From an uncultured Clostridium sp. (lineage in GTDB: Bacteria > Bacillota > Clostridia > Oscillospirales > Oscillospiraceae), in assembly GCA_904420465.1 (NCBI GenBank), contig CAJFVL010000012.1, positions 1 through 35,402 on the forward strand: a stretch of DNA of 35,402 bases. Direction: 5' to 3'. Below are positions 16,361 through 25,099 of the stretch, piece by piece; positions within the stretch are counted from its first letter, which is position 1, and every line of letters starts with the position of its first letter. The notes beneath the pieces were generated by a model that worked only from the letters and a program-made list of their open reading frames with translations, was not told the DNA's origin and did no database searches. The translations under genes and the position numbers were made by a program.

Positions 16361-18343
16361 TCAGGAGTCCAGATAGCGGTCAATGGCCCGCCCCAGCTCC
16401 ACCGCCACCTCCTGAATGGACTTGCCCGTCACCTGACCGCCTGCGGAGGCCGCGTTGCCGCCGCCGCCCAGCTGCTCCAGGATCACCTGGACGTTGGTGT
16501 CCCCCATGGAGCGGGCGGAGATGTTCACCCGGTCCCCATCGGGGGAGAGGACAAAGGAGGTGTCGATGCCGATGATATTCAGCAGCTCGTCAGCCGCCTG
16601 GGCGGCGATGACCCGGCCCACCGGGTTATCCGCCACCGCCACGGCGATGTTGTCCCGATAGAGCCTGGCGTTCTGGATGATGGCATATTTGGCGATGGTG
16701 CCCGCCAGATCATTCTGATACAATTTTTTCACATCGGCGGTATCCGCCCCGGAGCGGCGGAGGAAAGCCGCCGCCTCAAAAGTACGGCCGCCGGTGCGCA
16801 TTGTGAAGTTTTTGGTGTCCAGCACGATGCCGGCCAGCAGGGCCTCCGCCTCGGTGCGCAGCAGGTGGCTGGGCTCCATAATATACTGCAGCAGCTCGGT
16901 GACCATCTCAGAGGCGGAGGATGCATAGGGTTCGTGGTAATTCAGGGCCGCCCCCTCGATATAAGTGGCCGCCCGGCGGTGGTGGTCAATGACGGCGACC
17001 CGGTTGCAGGACTGGAGAAGCTCCTCCGCCTGGACCGACTCGGGACGGTTGGTGTCCACCACCACCGCCAGCGAGCGGGTGTCCGCCATCAGCAGGGCGT
17101 CCTGAGAGGAGAGGAATGCGTCCTGATACTCGGGCAGCTGGGTCAGCCGGTCAATCAGCTCCTGGGCCGGCGGTGTGCCGGGGTCCCGGATGATGTGGGC
17201 GGGAACACCGTTCTTCCGGCACAGGGCAAACACCCCGGCGGCGGCGCCCACCGCGTCGTTGTCCGGAAATTTGTGCCCCATAATAAACACCTGGGAGGAG
17301 TCGGAAATGAGGGAGGAAAGGGCGTTTGCCATGACCCGGCTCTTCACCTTGGTGCGCTTCTCGGTCTCCTTGGAGTGGCCCCCGTAGAATTCAAAGGTGA
17401 ATTTGTTGCGGATCACGGCCTGGTCCCCTCCCCGGGAGAGCGCCATGTCAATGGACAGGTTTGCAAAGCTCATCAGCTCCTGGTAGGAGTCCCCGTCCTT
17501 GCCGATTCCGATGGACAGCGAGGCGTTGATGCCGCTGGGATTGACCACCTGGTGGATGGTGTCCAGGATGTCAAACTTCTGATCCACAAATTTGGCGAGG
17601 TGCTGCTCCTCGAAGAGAAACAGGTACCGCTCCCGCTGGTAGCGGCGCAGCAGGCCGCCGGTGTCCGCCACCCAGGCGTCCAGCCGGGCGTCGATGTCAG
17701 CCAGCAGAGCGGAGCGCTCGTTATCGGACAGATTCTTCATCAGGTCCTCATAGTTGTCGATGAGGAGGACGGCGGCCACTGGCCGGGTGGCCTGAAACTG
17801 GTCCCGGACCCGGCAGAACTCGGTGACGTCCACCCAGTACATGGTGGCCAGAAAGCCGCCGCTGCGGCTGCCGGTGCGCACCAGATGGCCGAACACCAGG
17901 AATTTCCGGCCCGCATACTCCACCTCGGTGGGGCACTCGCTCTTCCCCTCCATCAGCCAGCGGGTGTCAAAGCCGGGGATCAGGGTGGAGAGCTTGGCGT
18001 CAAACAGGTGCTCCCGCTGCCCGGTGAGCTGAAGAAAGCGGTCGTTGGTCCATACAATGTCATCGCTCTCCGGGCGGAAGATGACCATGGGCATGGGGGC
18101 GTTGGCCGCGGTGTCCTTGGTGGCGGTCTCAACCGTTCCGGTGACACTCTCCAGATACTTGGAGATCTCCCGGTGCCGGCGCCGGTTGCTGCTCTGGTTG
18201 TACAGCCCAAGGCACAGGATAATCACCAGCTCGCAGCCGGCCAGCGGCAGCGAGTAGACGGCGGACAGCAGTGCAAACAAAACCAGGCAGATATAATAAA
18301 GCTGTAAACTGGGCTGGAGCAGCTTGAGCAGCTTGCGGTTCAT
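16361..18343 (-). CDS. gdpP: Cyclic-di-AMP phosphodiesterase GdpP
   Basis: 660 residues in the GdpP layout. Two membrane helices span about 14-48. A PAS-like domain (about 80-170) is followed by a degenerate GGDEF domain (about 185-310) without a GGDEF motif. The DHH domain has GHKFPDND (356-363) and VIDHHRR (451-457), and the DHHA1 domain ends in GGGGNAASAGGQ. It hydrolyses c-di-AMP to pApA, controlling osmolyte and wall homeostasis. It is the first gene of the run, with a promoter about 70 bases upstream and rplI 89 bases downstream. Confidence 0.94.
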   Translation of the reverse strand: MNRKLLKLLQPSLQLYYICLVLFALLSAVYSLPLAGCELVIILCLGLYNQSSNRRRHREISKYLESVTGTVETATKDTAANAPMPMVIFRPESDDIVWTNDRFLQLTGQREHLFDAKLSTLIPGFDTRWLMEGKSECPTEVEYAGRKFLVFGHLVRTGSRSGGFLATMYWVDVTEFCRVRDQFQATRPVAAVLLIDNYEDLMKNLSDNERSALLADIDARLDAWVADTGGLLRRYQRERYLFLFEEQHLAKFVDQKFDILDTIHQVVNPSGINASLSIGIGKDGDSYQELMSFANLSIDMALSRGGDQAVIRNKFTFEFYGGHSKETEKRTKVKSRVMANALSSLISDSSQVFIMGHKFPDNDAVGAAAGVFALCRKNGVPAHIIRDPGTPPAQELIDRLTQLPEYQDAFLSSQDALLMADTRSLAVVVDTNRPESVQAEELLQSCNRVAVIDHHRRAATYIEGAALNYHEPYASSASEMVTELLQYIMEPSHLLRTEAEALLAGIVLDTKNFTMRTGGRTFEAAAFLRRSGADTADVKKLYQNDLAGTIAKYAIIQNARLYRDNIAVAVADNPVGRVIAAQAADELLNIIGIDTSFVLSPDGDRVNISARSMGDTNVQVILEQLGGGGNAASAGGQVTGKSIQEVAVELGRAIDRYLDS

Positions 18344-18410
18344 CGGGACAGTCCTCCCCTCTCTCCGGCGGCAGGCCCCGGACGGCCGTTTGAAATACCA
18401 AAGGCATTTT

Positions 18411-18439
18411 ATTATATCAGATTACAGCCGGGAAAACAA
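18411..18439 (-). promoter_or_regulatory. Promoter of the gdpP-rplI-dnaB operon
   Basis: On the minus strand, TTGTTT (18434-18439), a 17-base spacer and a perfect TATAAT (18411-18416), about 68 bases upstream of gdpP. Confidence 0.75.
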
Positions 18440-18539
18440 GAGGTCAAGCCGTCTGGAGCACTGCGGATGCAGACATTCGGCGCAGATTTGAGTTCATTTT
18501 GCTGCCTGGCGGGTACTTCGCCTGCGGCCCGGGGGACAG

Positions 18540-18570
18540 AAAAAGAGCTCCCTCCGAAAGAAGGGGGCTC
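18540..18570 (-). terminator. Terminator of the met operon
   Basis: On the minus strand, GAGCCCCCTTC / GGAGGGAGCTC (one mismatch, one G-U, loop TTTC) is followed by TTTTTCTG. It lies 14 bases after the amidohydrolase stop. Confidence 0.8.
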
Positions 18571-18583
18571 TCTTCTGTCTGCT

Positions 18584-19753
<1,170 letters not shown>

Positions 19754-19761
19754 GGGCCGCC

Positions 19762-20604
19762 TCACTTCCAGGCGGGGATCTGGGTCCCCTGGAAGATCTC
19801 TTCGATGGCGGCGGCTGTCTCGTCAGACTGATAAGCGGCCAGCACCTTCTGGTACACCTCGTTGTCCAGGTCCTCGGTACGGCAGGCGATGATGTTCACA
19901 TAGGGGTTGTCGCTGCCTGCCTCCACCTGCTCGGTGTAGATGGCGTCAGACACATTCAGCCCGTGGTCCACCGCGTGGGCCCCGTTGATGAAGGCGGCGG
20001 TGACGTCGGGCAGCAGGCTGGCGGTGGTGGCGGCCTCCACCTCATAGAACTCCAGATTCAGGGGGTTGGCAGTGATGTCGGTGATCTCCGGGGTGTAGCC
20101 GGCGGCAGGGTCCACCTCCAGCACTCCGGCGGACTCCAAAATCTTGAAGCAGCGGCCCTCGTTGGTGGGGTCGCTGGGGACGGCGATGGTGTCCCCCTCC
20201 TTCAGCTCGCTGACGTCGGTGATATAGTTGGAGTACAGGGACAGGGGGGCGATGATGGTGTCCCCCAGCACAGACAGGTCATAGCCCAGGTCGTCGATCT
20301 CTCCCTGGAGGTAGGCCTTGTGCTGGAAGGCGTTCAGGTCGATCTCCCCGCTGTTCAGCGCCGCGTTGGGCAGCTTGTACTCGGAGAACTCCACCAGAGT
20401 GACGTGGATGCCCTCGTCGGCCAGCAGCTCGTTGACGGTGTCCCACTGCTCGTTGGTGGAACCCACCACGCCCACGGTGACCTCGGTGATCTCGTTTTCG
20501 CTGGGATCGGGAGCGCTGGAGCCCGAGCCGGAGCTGCCGCAGGCGGCCAGAGTCAGGGACAGAGAGAGCGCGAGGGTGAGAGCGGCAATTCGTTTCTTGT
20601 TCAT
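19762..20604 (-). CDS. metQ: D-/L-methionine-binding lipoprotein MetQ
   Basis: 280 residues from ATG 20604 (AGGAGGAACAAGAA upstream); the ORF-track start 12 codons earlier is not supported. A lipoprotein signal peptide ends at LAAC (Cys22), followed by a Ser/Gly linker. The NlpA family pattern is clear: VTVGVVGSTNEQW, VEFSEYKLPNAALNSGEIDLNAFQH and NPYVNIIACR. It captures methionine outside the membrane and delivers it to MetNI. It is 35 bases downstream of metI and directly ahead of the amidohydrolase. Confidence 0.95.
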   Translation of the reverse strand: MNKKRIAALTLALSLSLTLAACGSSGSGSSAPDPSENEITEVTVGVVGSTNEQWDTVNELLADEGIHVTLVEFSEYKLPNAALNSGEIDLNAFQHKAYLQGEIDDLGYDLSVLGDTIIAPLSLYSNYITDVSELKEGDTIAVPSDPTNEGRCFKILESAGVLEVDPAAGYTPEITDITANPLNLEFYEVEAATTASLLPDVTAAFINGAHAVDHGLNVSDAIYTEQVEAGSDNPYVNIIACRTEDLDNEVYQKVLAAYQSDETAAAIEEIFQGTQIPAWK

Positions 20605-20639
20605 TTCTTGTTCCTCCTGTTTTTCATTTGGATGTGTCA

Positions 20640-21320
20640 TCAGTGAGTGGCTTTCTTTGCAATATGGGTTCCCAGGGCCTGGATGATGCTGACCATGACG
20701 ATGATGATGAGAATGACCACAACCATCACGTCGTTCCGGTTCCGGGCATAGCCATAGGAGTAGGCGAAGTTGCCCAGCCCCCCCGCGCCCAGGGTCCCGG
20801 CCATGGCGGTAAAGTTGATCAGGGAAATCAGGGTGATGGTCACGCCCCGGGCAATGCCGGGGATGGCCTCCTTCAAATAGACCCGCCAGATGATCTCCAG
20901 GGGGGAGGCGCCGATGGACTGGGCCGCCTCGATCATCCCGGAAGGCACTTCAGCCAGGGCGTTTTCCGTCTGACGGCCCAGATAGGGGATGGTGCCGAAC
21001 AGCAGGGGGATGATGGCCCCCCGCACCCCGATGGCCGTGCCCATGATCAGGCGGCTCAGGGTCATCAGCAGCATGGCCAGCAGGATATAGGGGATGGAAC
21101 GGAACACGTCGCAGAACTTGCTCAGCAGGAAATGGACCGGCCGGTTCTCCAGAATTCCCCCCCGCTTGGTGGTGAACAGCAGCACCCCGAAGGGGATGCC
21201 CAGCAGCAGGGAGATGGAGCCGGCGATCCCCACCATCTGGAGAGTCTGGAGAAAGGCCTGCCAGAGCTGACTTTTCAAGGCCACCACATTGGGCATGATC
21301 TGATTCAAAAGCTCAGCCAC
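20640..21320 (-). CDS. metI: Methionine ABC transporter permease MetI
   Basis: 226 residues with about five membrane helices. The coupling loop is ALAEVPSGMIEAAQSIGASPLE and the family motif FRSIPYILLAMLL is at about 90-102. It forms the membrane channel with MetN. GTG start 21320 overlaps the metN stop by 8 bases, with GGAGGTG as ribosome site inside metN, indicating translational coupling. Confidence 0.95.
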   Translation of the reverse strand: MAELLNQIMPNVVALKSQLWQAFLQTLQMVGIAGSISLLLGIPFGVLLFTTKRGGILENRPVHFLLSKFCDVFRSIPYILLAMLLMTLSRLIMGTAIGVRGAIIPLLFGTIPYLGRQTENALAEVPSGMIEAAQSIGASPLEIIWRVYLKEAIPGIARGVTITLISLINFTAMAGTLGAGGLGNFAYSYGYARNRNDVMVVVILIIIVMVSIIQALGTHIAKKATH

Positions 21321-22347
21321 GGGCGATCACCTCCACCAAGACATTGCGGCTGGACAGATCTCCCATGGCGGCGGCGATCCGGTCGTGTTCCCCGCTGGCA
21401 ATGACCACCAGTCCGCCCAGGGGGTTGCCGTCGATCAGTTCGATGTCTCCCAGCAGAATATTCGCGTCAATTTCATAGGTGCGGGAAATATAGGAGATCA
21501 GCGCCTCGGAGGAACTGCGCTCCAGGTACCGCAGCCGGATCAGATAGTCCCCGGGCGAAAGCCGGACGGGATGGCCCGGGTCCTGAAGCAGGTCGTCGAT
21601 GCGGGAGAGGGTGGAGGTGCTGGACACAAAGCTTCGGGTAATCTCCTTCTGAGGGAAGGAGAACACCTGGAATACATCTCCCTCCTCCACCACCTGTCCG
21701 CCGTCCATGACATAGACCACGTCGCAGATCTCCTTGACCACCTGCATCTCGTGGGTGATGACCACAATGGTGATGCCCAGCGTCCGGTTCAAATCCTTGA
21801 GCAGCTGGAGGATGGACTTGGTGGTCTGGGGGTCCAGAGCGCTGGTGGACTCGTCGCTGATGAGCACCTCCGGGTCGTTGGCCAGCGCCCGGGCGATGGC
21901 CACCCGCTGCTTTTGTCCGCCGGACAGCTGGGAGGGATAGGCCCCCGCCTTGTCGGACAGGCCCACCAGCTCCAGCAGGCGGCGCACCTTCTGGTCCCTC
22001 TCCCGCCGGCCGATGCCGCTGCGGCGCAGCGGAAAGTCTACATTGCCGTAGGCCGTGCGGGCGGAGAACAGATTGAACTGCTGAAAGATCATGCCGATCT
22101 TTTTCCGCTTTTCCCGGAGCTCACCCGCCCGCAGCGCGGTGAGGTCAGCCCCGTCCACAACGACCCGCCCCTCGGTGGGCCGCTCCAGCAGGTTGATGCA
22201 CCGGGCCAGTGTGGACTTGCCCGCGCCGGAGAAGCCGATAATGCCGGCAATCTTTCCCTTTTCAATGTGCAGGCTGACGTCTCTCACCGCCTCCACCGCC
22301 TGCGCGCCATTGGCAAATCGCTTGGAGACGTGTTCCAATTGGATCAC
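21313..22347 (-). CDS. metN: Methionine ABC transporter ATP-binding protein MetN
   Basis: 344 residues from GTG 22347, the family length. This start has AGGAAAGGGG upstream and aligns with MIQLEHVSKRF; the longer ORF-track start would run back through the terminator hairpin. Walker A GFSGAGKST, signature LSGGQKQR, and Walker B LISDESTSALDP. The C-terminal ACT-like NIL domain (about 265-344) lets cytosolic methionine inhibit transport. It is the first gene of metN-metI-metQ-amidohydrolase and is preceded by a leader ORF and terminator (see below). No SAM riboswitch is present upstream. Confidence 0.96.
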   Translation of the reverse strand: MIQLEHVSKRFANGAQAVEAVRDVSLHIEKGKIAGIIGFSGAGKSTLARCINLLERPTEGRVVVDGADLTALRAGELREKRKKIGMIFQQFNLFSARTAYGNVDFPLRRSGIGRRERDQKVRRLLELVGLSDKAGAYPSQLSGGQKQRVAIARALANDPEVLISDESTSALDPQTTKSILQLLKDLNRTLGITIVVITHEMQVVKEICDVVYVMDGGQVVEEGDVFQVFSFPQKEITRSFVSSTSTLSRIDDLLQDPGHPVRLSPGDYLIRLRYLERSSSEALISYISRTYEIDANILLGDIELIDGNPLGGLVVIASGEHDRIAAAMGDLSSRNVLVEVIARG

Positions 22348-22364
22348 AGTGTTTCCCCTTTCCT

Positions 22365-22403
22365 GAAAATGAAAACGGCAGACACGCCAGTGCGCATCTG
22401 CCG
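22365..22403 (-). terminator. Attenuator terminator upstream of metN
   Basis: On the minus strand, CGGCAGATGCG (22403-22393), loop CACTGG, and CGTGTCTGCCG (22386-22376), an 11-bp stem with two G-U pairs, then TTTTCATTTTC. It lies between the leader ORF stop and the metN ribosome site. Its 5' arm GCAGATG (22401-22395) is exactly complementary to CATCTGC (22488-22482) inside the leader ORF, giving an alternative pairing that would prevent the terminator. Confidence 0.8.
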
Positions 22404-22421
22404 CCGGACGAAAAACTCCGT

Positions 22422-22526
22422 TCACATTCGGAAGCGCGCAGCACAGCCGTCCATCATTCCAGAGCGCATGGAATCATGGAAGCAGATGGTCCGCATCCCG
22501 CTGTGCAGTACAATCGCATGCCGCAT
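22422..22526 (-). CDS. Met-rich leader peptide of the metNIQ operon (34 residues)
   Basis: ATG 22526 to TGA 22422, preceded by AAAGGAG with ideal 6-base spacing. Six of 34 residues are methionine (positions 1, 11, 20, 24, 25, 34), including a tandem Met-Met. It has no membrane segment and is too short for the ORF track. It sits between the predicted promoter and a terminator that ends just before metN, the arrangement of a translation-dependent attenuator. The leader RNA itself is highly foldable (GCACAGC/GCTGTGC outer stem, TCCATGATTCCA/TGGAATGATGGA inner stem with one mismatch). Translation and function are inferred. Confidence 0.65.
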   Translation of the reverse strand: MRHAIVLHSGMRTICFHDSMRSGMMDGCAARFRM

Positions 22527-22569
22527 GATGGACTCCTTTCTGGCTGAGCGCCCGGCTGATGTGCTTTTC

Positions 22570-22599
22570 AGCATACCACAATTCCCGAAAAAGTGTTAA
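22570..22599 (-). promoter_or_regulatory. Promoter of the met leader and metNIQ
   Basis: On the minus strand, -35 TTAACA (22599-22594), an 18-base spacer and -10 TATGCT (22575-22570) with a TGG extension. The predicted start of transcription is near 22563, 37 bases before the leader ATG. Confidence 0.7.
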
Positions 22600-22620
22600 T
22601 ACACAAAGCCGAATGTTAGG

Positions 22621-22637
22621 TATAGCTAAATTCTATA
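22621..22637. promoter_or_regulatory. LysR-type activator box
   Basis: TATAG-CTAAATT-CTATA, a perfect 5-bp dyad that contains the T-N11-A signature of LysR-type regulators. Its centre is about 66 bases upstream of the predicted metNIQ transcription start, the classical recognition-site position. The LysR gene is immediately upstream. Confidence 0.6.
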
Positions 22638-22690
22638 ACAGAGAGGCCGGGTCCGCGGGAAGAAAGCCGATCCGCGGGAGGCAGCCGCAC

Positions 22691-23590
22691 CTATGTGGCC
22701 ATGGCCTGCCTGACCTCCTTCAAATACAGCGCGCCCAGCCGGCTGAGTTCGCTGCCCCGGCGCTGGATATAGCCGATGCGCATAATGCCGCCGCCCCCCA
22801 GGGGGACCGCCTTGTACTCCGAGCCGTTGAGCTCCTCACATATAATACCGGAGCAGAGGGTAAAGCCATTGATCCCCTTCATAAAATTCAGGGCGGTGGC
22901 CCGGTCGCAGACCCGGATCAGCTGTCGGTAGGGGTAGGTGCTCATAACCTCCTCCGCGAGAAACAGGGAGTTCTCCTTCCCCACCTCGAAGGCGATGCAG
23001 GGGTAGGGCTCCAGGTCGGCCATGGTCAGCTCCGGGCGGGCGGCCAGGGGGTGTCCCTGCCAGAGATATACGCAGGTGGAGCAGTCCTTCAGCGGGTGAA
23101 ACTCCAGATTGTTCTCGTCCAGAAGCTTGGAGATATACCGCTGATTGAAATCATCCTGGTACAGGATGCCCAGCTCGCTTTTGTAATCCCGCACATTTTC
23201 AATGCACTCATAGGTTTTGGTCTCCAGCATGGAGAACTCATACTCCTCCATGCCCACCTTGCGGATCAGCTGGGAAAAGGCGTTGACCGCGAAGGTGTAG
23301 TGCTGGGCGGAGACGGAAAATTTCTTTTTGGATTTCCCCTCCACAAAGCGCTCCTCCAGCAGGGCATACTGGGCGCACACCTGCCGGGCGTAGCTGAGGA
23401 ATTCCTCCCCCTCCGCCGTGATGGTCACCCCGCGGTTGGAGCGCCGGAACAGCTCAAAGCCGATTTCCGCCTCCAGTTCTTTTACCGCGCTGGACAGGCT
23501 GGGCTGTGACACATACAGGTTTTTGGACGCGGCATTGACCGAGCCGCTGTCCGCGATCACGGTGACATATTTCAGCTGCTGCAGGGTCAT
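22691..23590 (-). CDS. LysR-family transcriptional regulator
   Basis: 299 residues, the normal length. Winged HTH at 1-60 (SGSVNAASKNLYVSQPSLSSAVKELEAEIG), a linker helix to about 85, then a two-lobed effector domain. The start ATG follows GGAAAGGGAGGGCC. It is encoded just upstream of metNIQ in the same direction, with a T-N11-A box at -66 of the met promoter, so it probably controls methionine uptake. The effector is unknown. The promoter on the minus strand is TTGCGC (23651-23646), 17 bases, TATAAT (23628-23623). Confidence 0.9.
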   Translation of the reverse strand: MTLQQLKYVTVIADSGSVNAASKNLYVSQPSLSSAVKELEAEIGFELFRRSNRGVTITAEGEEFLSYARQVCAQYALLEERFVEGKSKKKFSVSAQHYTFAVNAFSQLIRKVGMEEYEFSMLETKTYECIENVRDYKSELGILYQDDFNQRYISKLLDENNLEFHPLKDCSTCVYLWQGHPLAARPELTMADLEPYPCIAFEVGKENSLFLAEEVMSTYPYRQLIRVCDRATALNFMKGINGFTLCSGIICEELNGSEYKAVPLGGGGIMRIGYIQRRGSELSRLGALYLKEVRQAMAT

Positions 23591-23622
23591 GACTCCGGCC
23601 CTCCCTTTCCGTTGTTTCCATT

Positions 23623-23651
23623 ATTATAATGAGGATGCCTCCGCTGCGCAA
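23623..23651 (-). promoter_or_regulatory. Promoter of the lysR-type gene
   Basis: TTGCGC, a 17-base spacer and a perfect TATAAT on the minus strand, 33 bases before the start codon. Confidence 0.65.
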
Positions 23652-23679
23652 GAAGTCCCGTAGCTTTTTCACGGAGAGG

Positions 23680-23739
23680 CAGCGGGAAATCAAGGCGGTT
23701 TTCTCTTTTTTTCAAAAAAACAGGAGAGATTTCCCGCTG
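23680..23739. repeat. 12-bp perfect inverted repeat around an A/T tract
   Basis: CAGCGGGAAATC (23680-23691) and GATTTCCCGCTG (23728-23739) flank a 36-base core containing TTTTTTTCAAAAAAA. It lies between the divergent lysR promoter and the lysine riboswitch promoter. It could be an intrinsically bent or protein-bound element, or a small mobile-element relic. Confidence 0.5.
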
Positions 23740-23756
23740 TTTTGGCCTGAATGTAA

Positions 23757-23785
23757 TTGACAAGGCCGTCCCTATGTGATATTAT
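23757..23785 (+). promoter_or_regulatory. Consensus promoter of the lysine riboswitch operon
   Basis: A perfect TTGACA (23757-23762), a 17-base spacer and TATTAT (23780-23785). The transcript would begin near 23792, at the 5' edge of the aptamer. Confidence 0.88.
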
Positions 23786-23796
23786 GCCTGCAAAGC

Positions 23797-23970
23797 AAAG
23801 ATGATAGAGGCGCAAAGCTCATCAGTATCCCCGTCCAGGCGCACAACCGCCGGCGAAGCGGGGAGAAAGGGTGCTTTGCCGAAATGGGGCGCCGGATTGT
23901 GCGGCGTTCTGTTGGGCGGCGGGATAAGATCCCGACGACTGTCACACTGCGTGAAGCGCTATCGTTCTTT
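23797..23970 (+). promoter_or_regulatory. Lysine riboswitch (L-box) aptamer
   Basis: Conserved L-box blocks appear in order: GATAGAGGCGC, AGTATCC, GGGGAGAAAGGGTGCTTTGCCGAA split over P3/J, and the distal GACTGTCA. P1 is formed by AAAGATGATAG (23797-23807) with CTATCGTTCTTT (23959-23970). This matches the Bacillus lysC L-box layout. The riboswitch represses downstream expression when lysine is bound, through the terminator that follows. It indicates that the next three genes import lysine. Confidence 0.92.
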
Positions 23971-23994
23971 CCATGTATGGCTTTGGGATTGGAA

Positions 23995-24030
23995 ACGACT
24001 GCGGCGCCGCGCGCTGTGGTCGTTTTTGTT
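23995..24030 (+). terminator. Riboswitch-controlled terminator
   Basis: CGACTGCGGCG / CGCTGTGGTCG (11 bp with three G-U pairs, loop CCGCG) followed by TTTTTGTTT, between the L-box aptamer and the first transporter gene. Confidence 0.8.
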
Positions 24031-24059
24031 TACCTTGCAGATGGAAAGGAAGAATGAAA

Positions 24060-25013
24060 ATGAAAAGATTTTCTGCTCTGTTCCTGGCTCTTGCCATGGC
24101 GCTCTCTCTGGCCGCCTGCTCCGGCGGCAGCGGCTCCTCCAGCTCCTCCGGCGGCAGCTCCAGCAGTTCCGGAGAGGGCGGCGAACAGGTGACCGTTCCC
24201 CCCGTGGAGGATCTGACCGGCGTGGACACCAGCGCCATCCCTGGCGTGGAGGACGGGGTCCTCACCGTGGGTATGGAGTGCGCCTACGCACCCTACAACT
24301 GGATGCAGATGGACGACTCCAACGGTGCGGTGCCCATCTCCAACGTGGCGGGCTCCTACGCCAACGGCTATGACGTGATGATCGCCAAGCGTATCTGCGA
24401 GGCCTACGGCTGGGAGCTGGAGATCGTCTCCAGCGACTGGGAGGGCCTCACTGCCTCCATCCAGTCCGGCGTGATGGACGCCAACATCGCCGGCCAGTCC
24501 ATGACCGCCGACCGGCTGGAGGAGGTGGACATGGCGGGCCCCTACTTCTATGCCACCATCGTCTGCGTCACCACCAAGGATTCCGCTAACGCTGAGGCCA
24601 CCTCCATCCAGGAGCTGAGCGGCAAGTGCACCGCCCAGACCGGCACCATCTGGTACGACTCCTGCCTGCCCCAGATCGAGGGGGCCGAGATCCTGCCCCC
24701 CGCCGAGTCCGCCCCTGCCATGATCATGCAGCTCCAGACCGGCACCGCCGACTTCATCTGCACCGATCTGCCCACCGCCATGGGCGCCGTGGCCAAGGAT
24801 GACGACCTGGTCATCCTGAACTTCTCCGGCACCGACGGGGATTTTCAGTTCGCCGACGAGGCGGAGCGGGCCGAGAATGTGAACATCGGCATCTCCGTGG
24901 AGAAGGGCAACACCCAGCTGGTGGAGGCCATGGACCGGGTGCTCTCCGCCCTGAACGAGGAGCAGTTCAACGCCCTCATGGACCAGGCCATCGCCATCCA
25001 GCCCGAGATCTGA
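24060..25013 (+). CDS. Amino-acid (probably lysine) ABC transporter substrate-binding lipoprotein
   Basis: 317 residues from ATG 24060, 9 bases after AAGGA; the ATG at 24054 (two codons earlier) is only 3 bases away, and the ORF-track start at 23973 lies inside the riboswitch. A signal peptide ends in the lipobox LAAC and is followed by a Ser/Gly-rich tether. Residues about 55-310 are a family-3 periplasmic-type binding fold (VGMECAYAPYNW, GYDVMIAKRICEAYGWELE). It delivers its amino acid to the permease encoded next. Lysine specificity is inferred from the L-box upstream. Confidence 0.93.
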   Translation: MKRFSALFLALAMALSLAACSGGSGSSSSSGGSSSSSGEGGEQVTVPPVEDLTGVDTSAIPGVEDGVLTVGMECAYAPYNWMQMDDSNGAVPISNVAGSYANGYDVMIAKRICEAYGWELEIVSSDWEGLTASIQSGVMDANIAGQSMTADRLEEVDMAGPYFYATIVCVTTKDSANAEATSIQELSGKCTAQTGTIWYDSCLPQIEGAEILPPAESAPAMIMQLQTGTADFICTDLPTAMGAVAKDDDLVILNFSGTDGDFQFADEAERAENVNIGISVEKGNTQLVEAMDRVLSALNEEQFNALMDQAIAIQPEI

Positions 25014-25099
25014 TCGGGGAAAACAGCATCTTCACCGTGTCATCCGGCGCCGCCATCGGGGCCGGATGACGCGGCCTATACAGGAAAGGAGCGCCCTCT

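Noticed and set aside
22652-22679. Direct repeat TCCGCGGGA after the lysR-type gene as an operator
   Set aside because: Short, GC-rich and internally palindromic; it lies at the 3' end of lysR and more likely reflects a weak hairpin or chance.
22347-22690. SAM riboswitch or Met T-box upstream of metNIQ
   Set aside because: No S-box core and no T-box sequence with its conserved antiterminator bulge is visible; the leader instead has an ORF and terminator.
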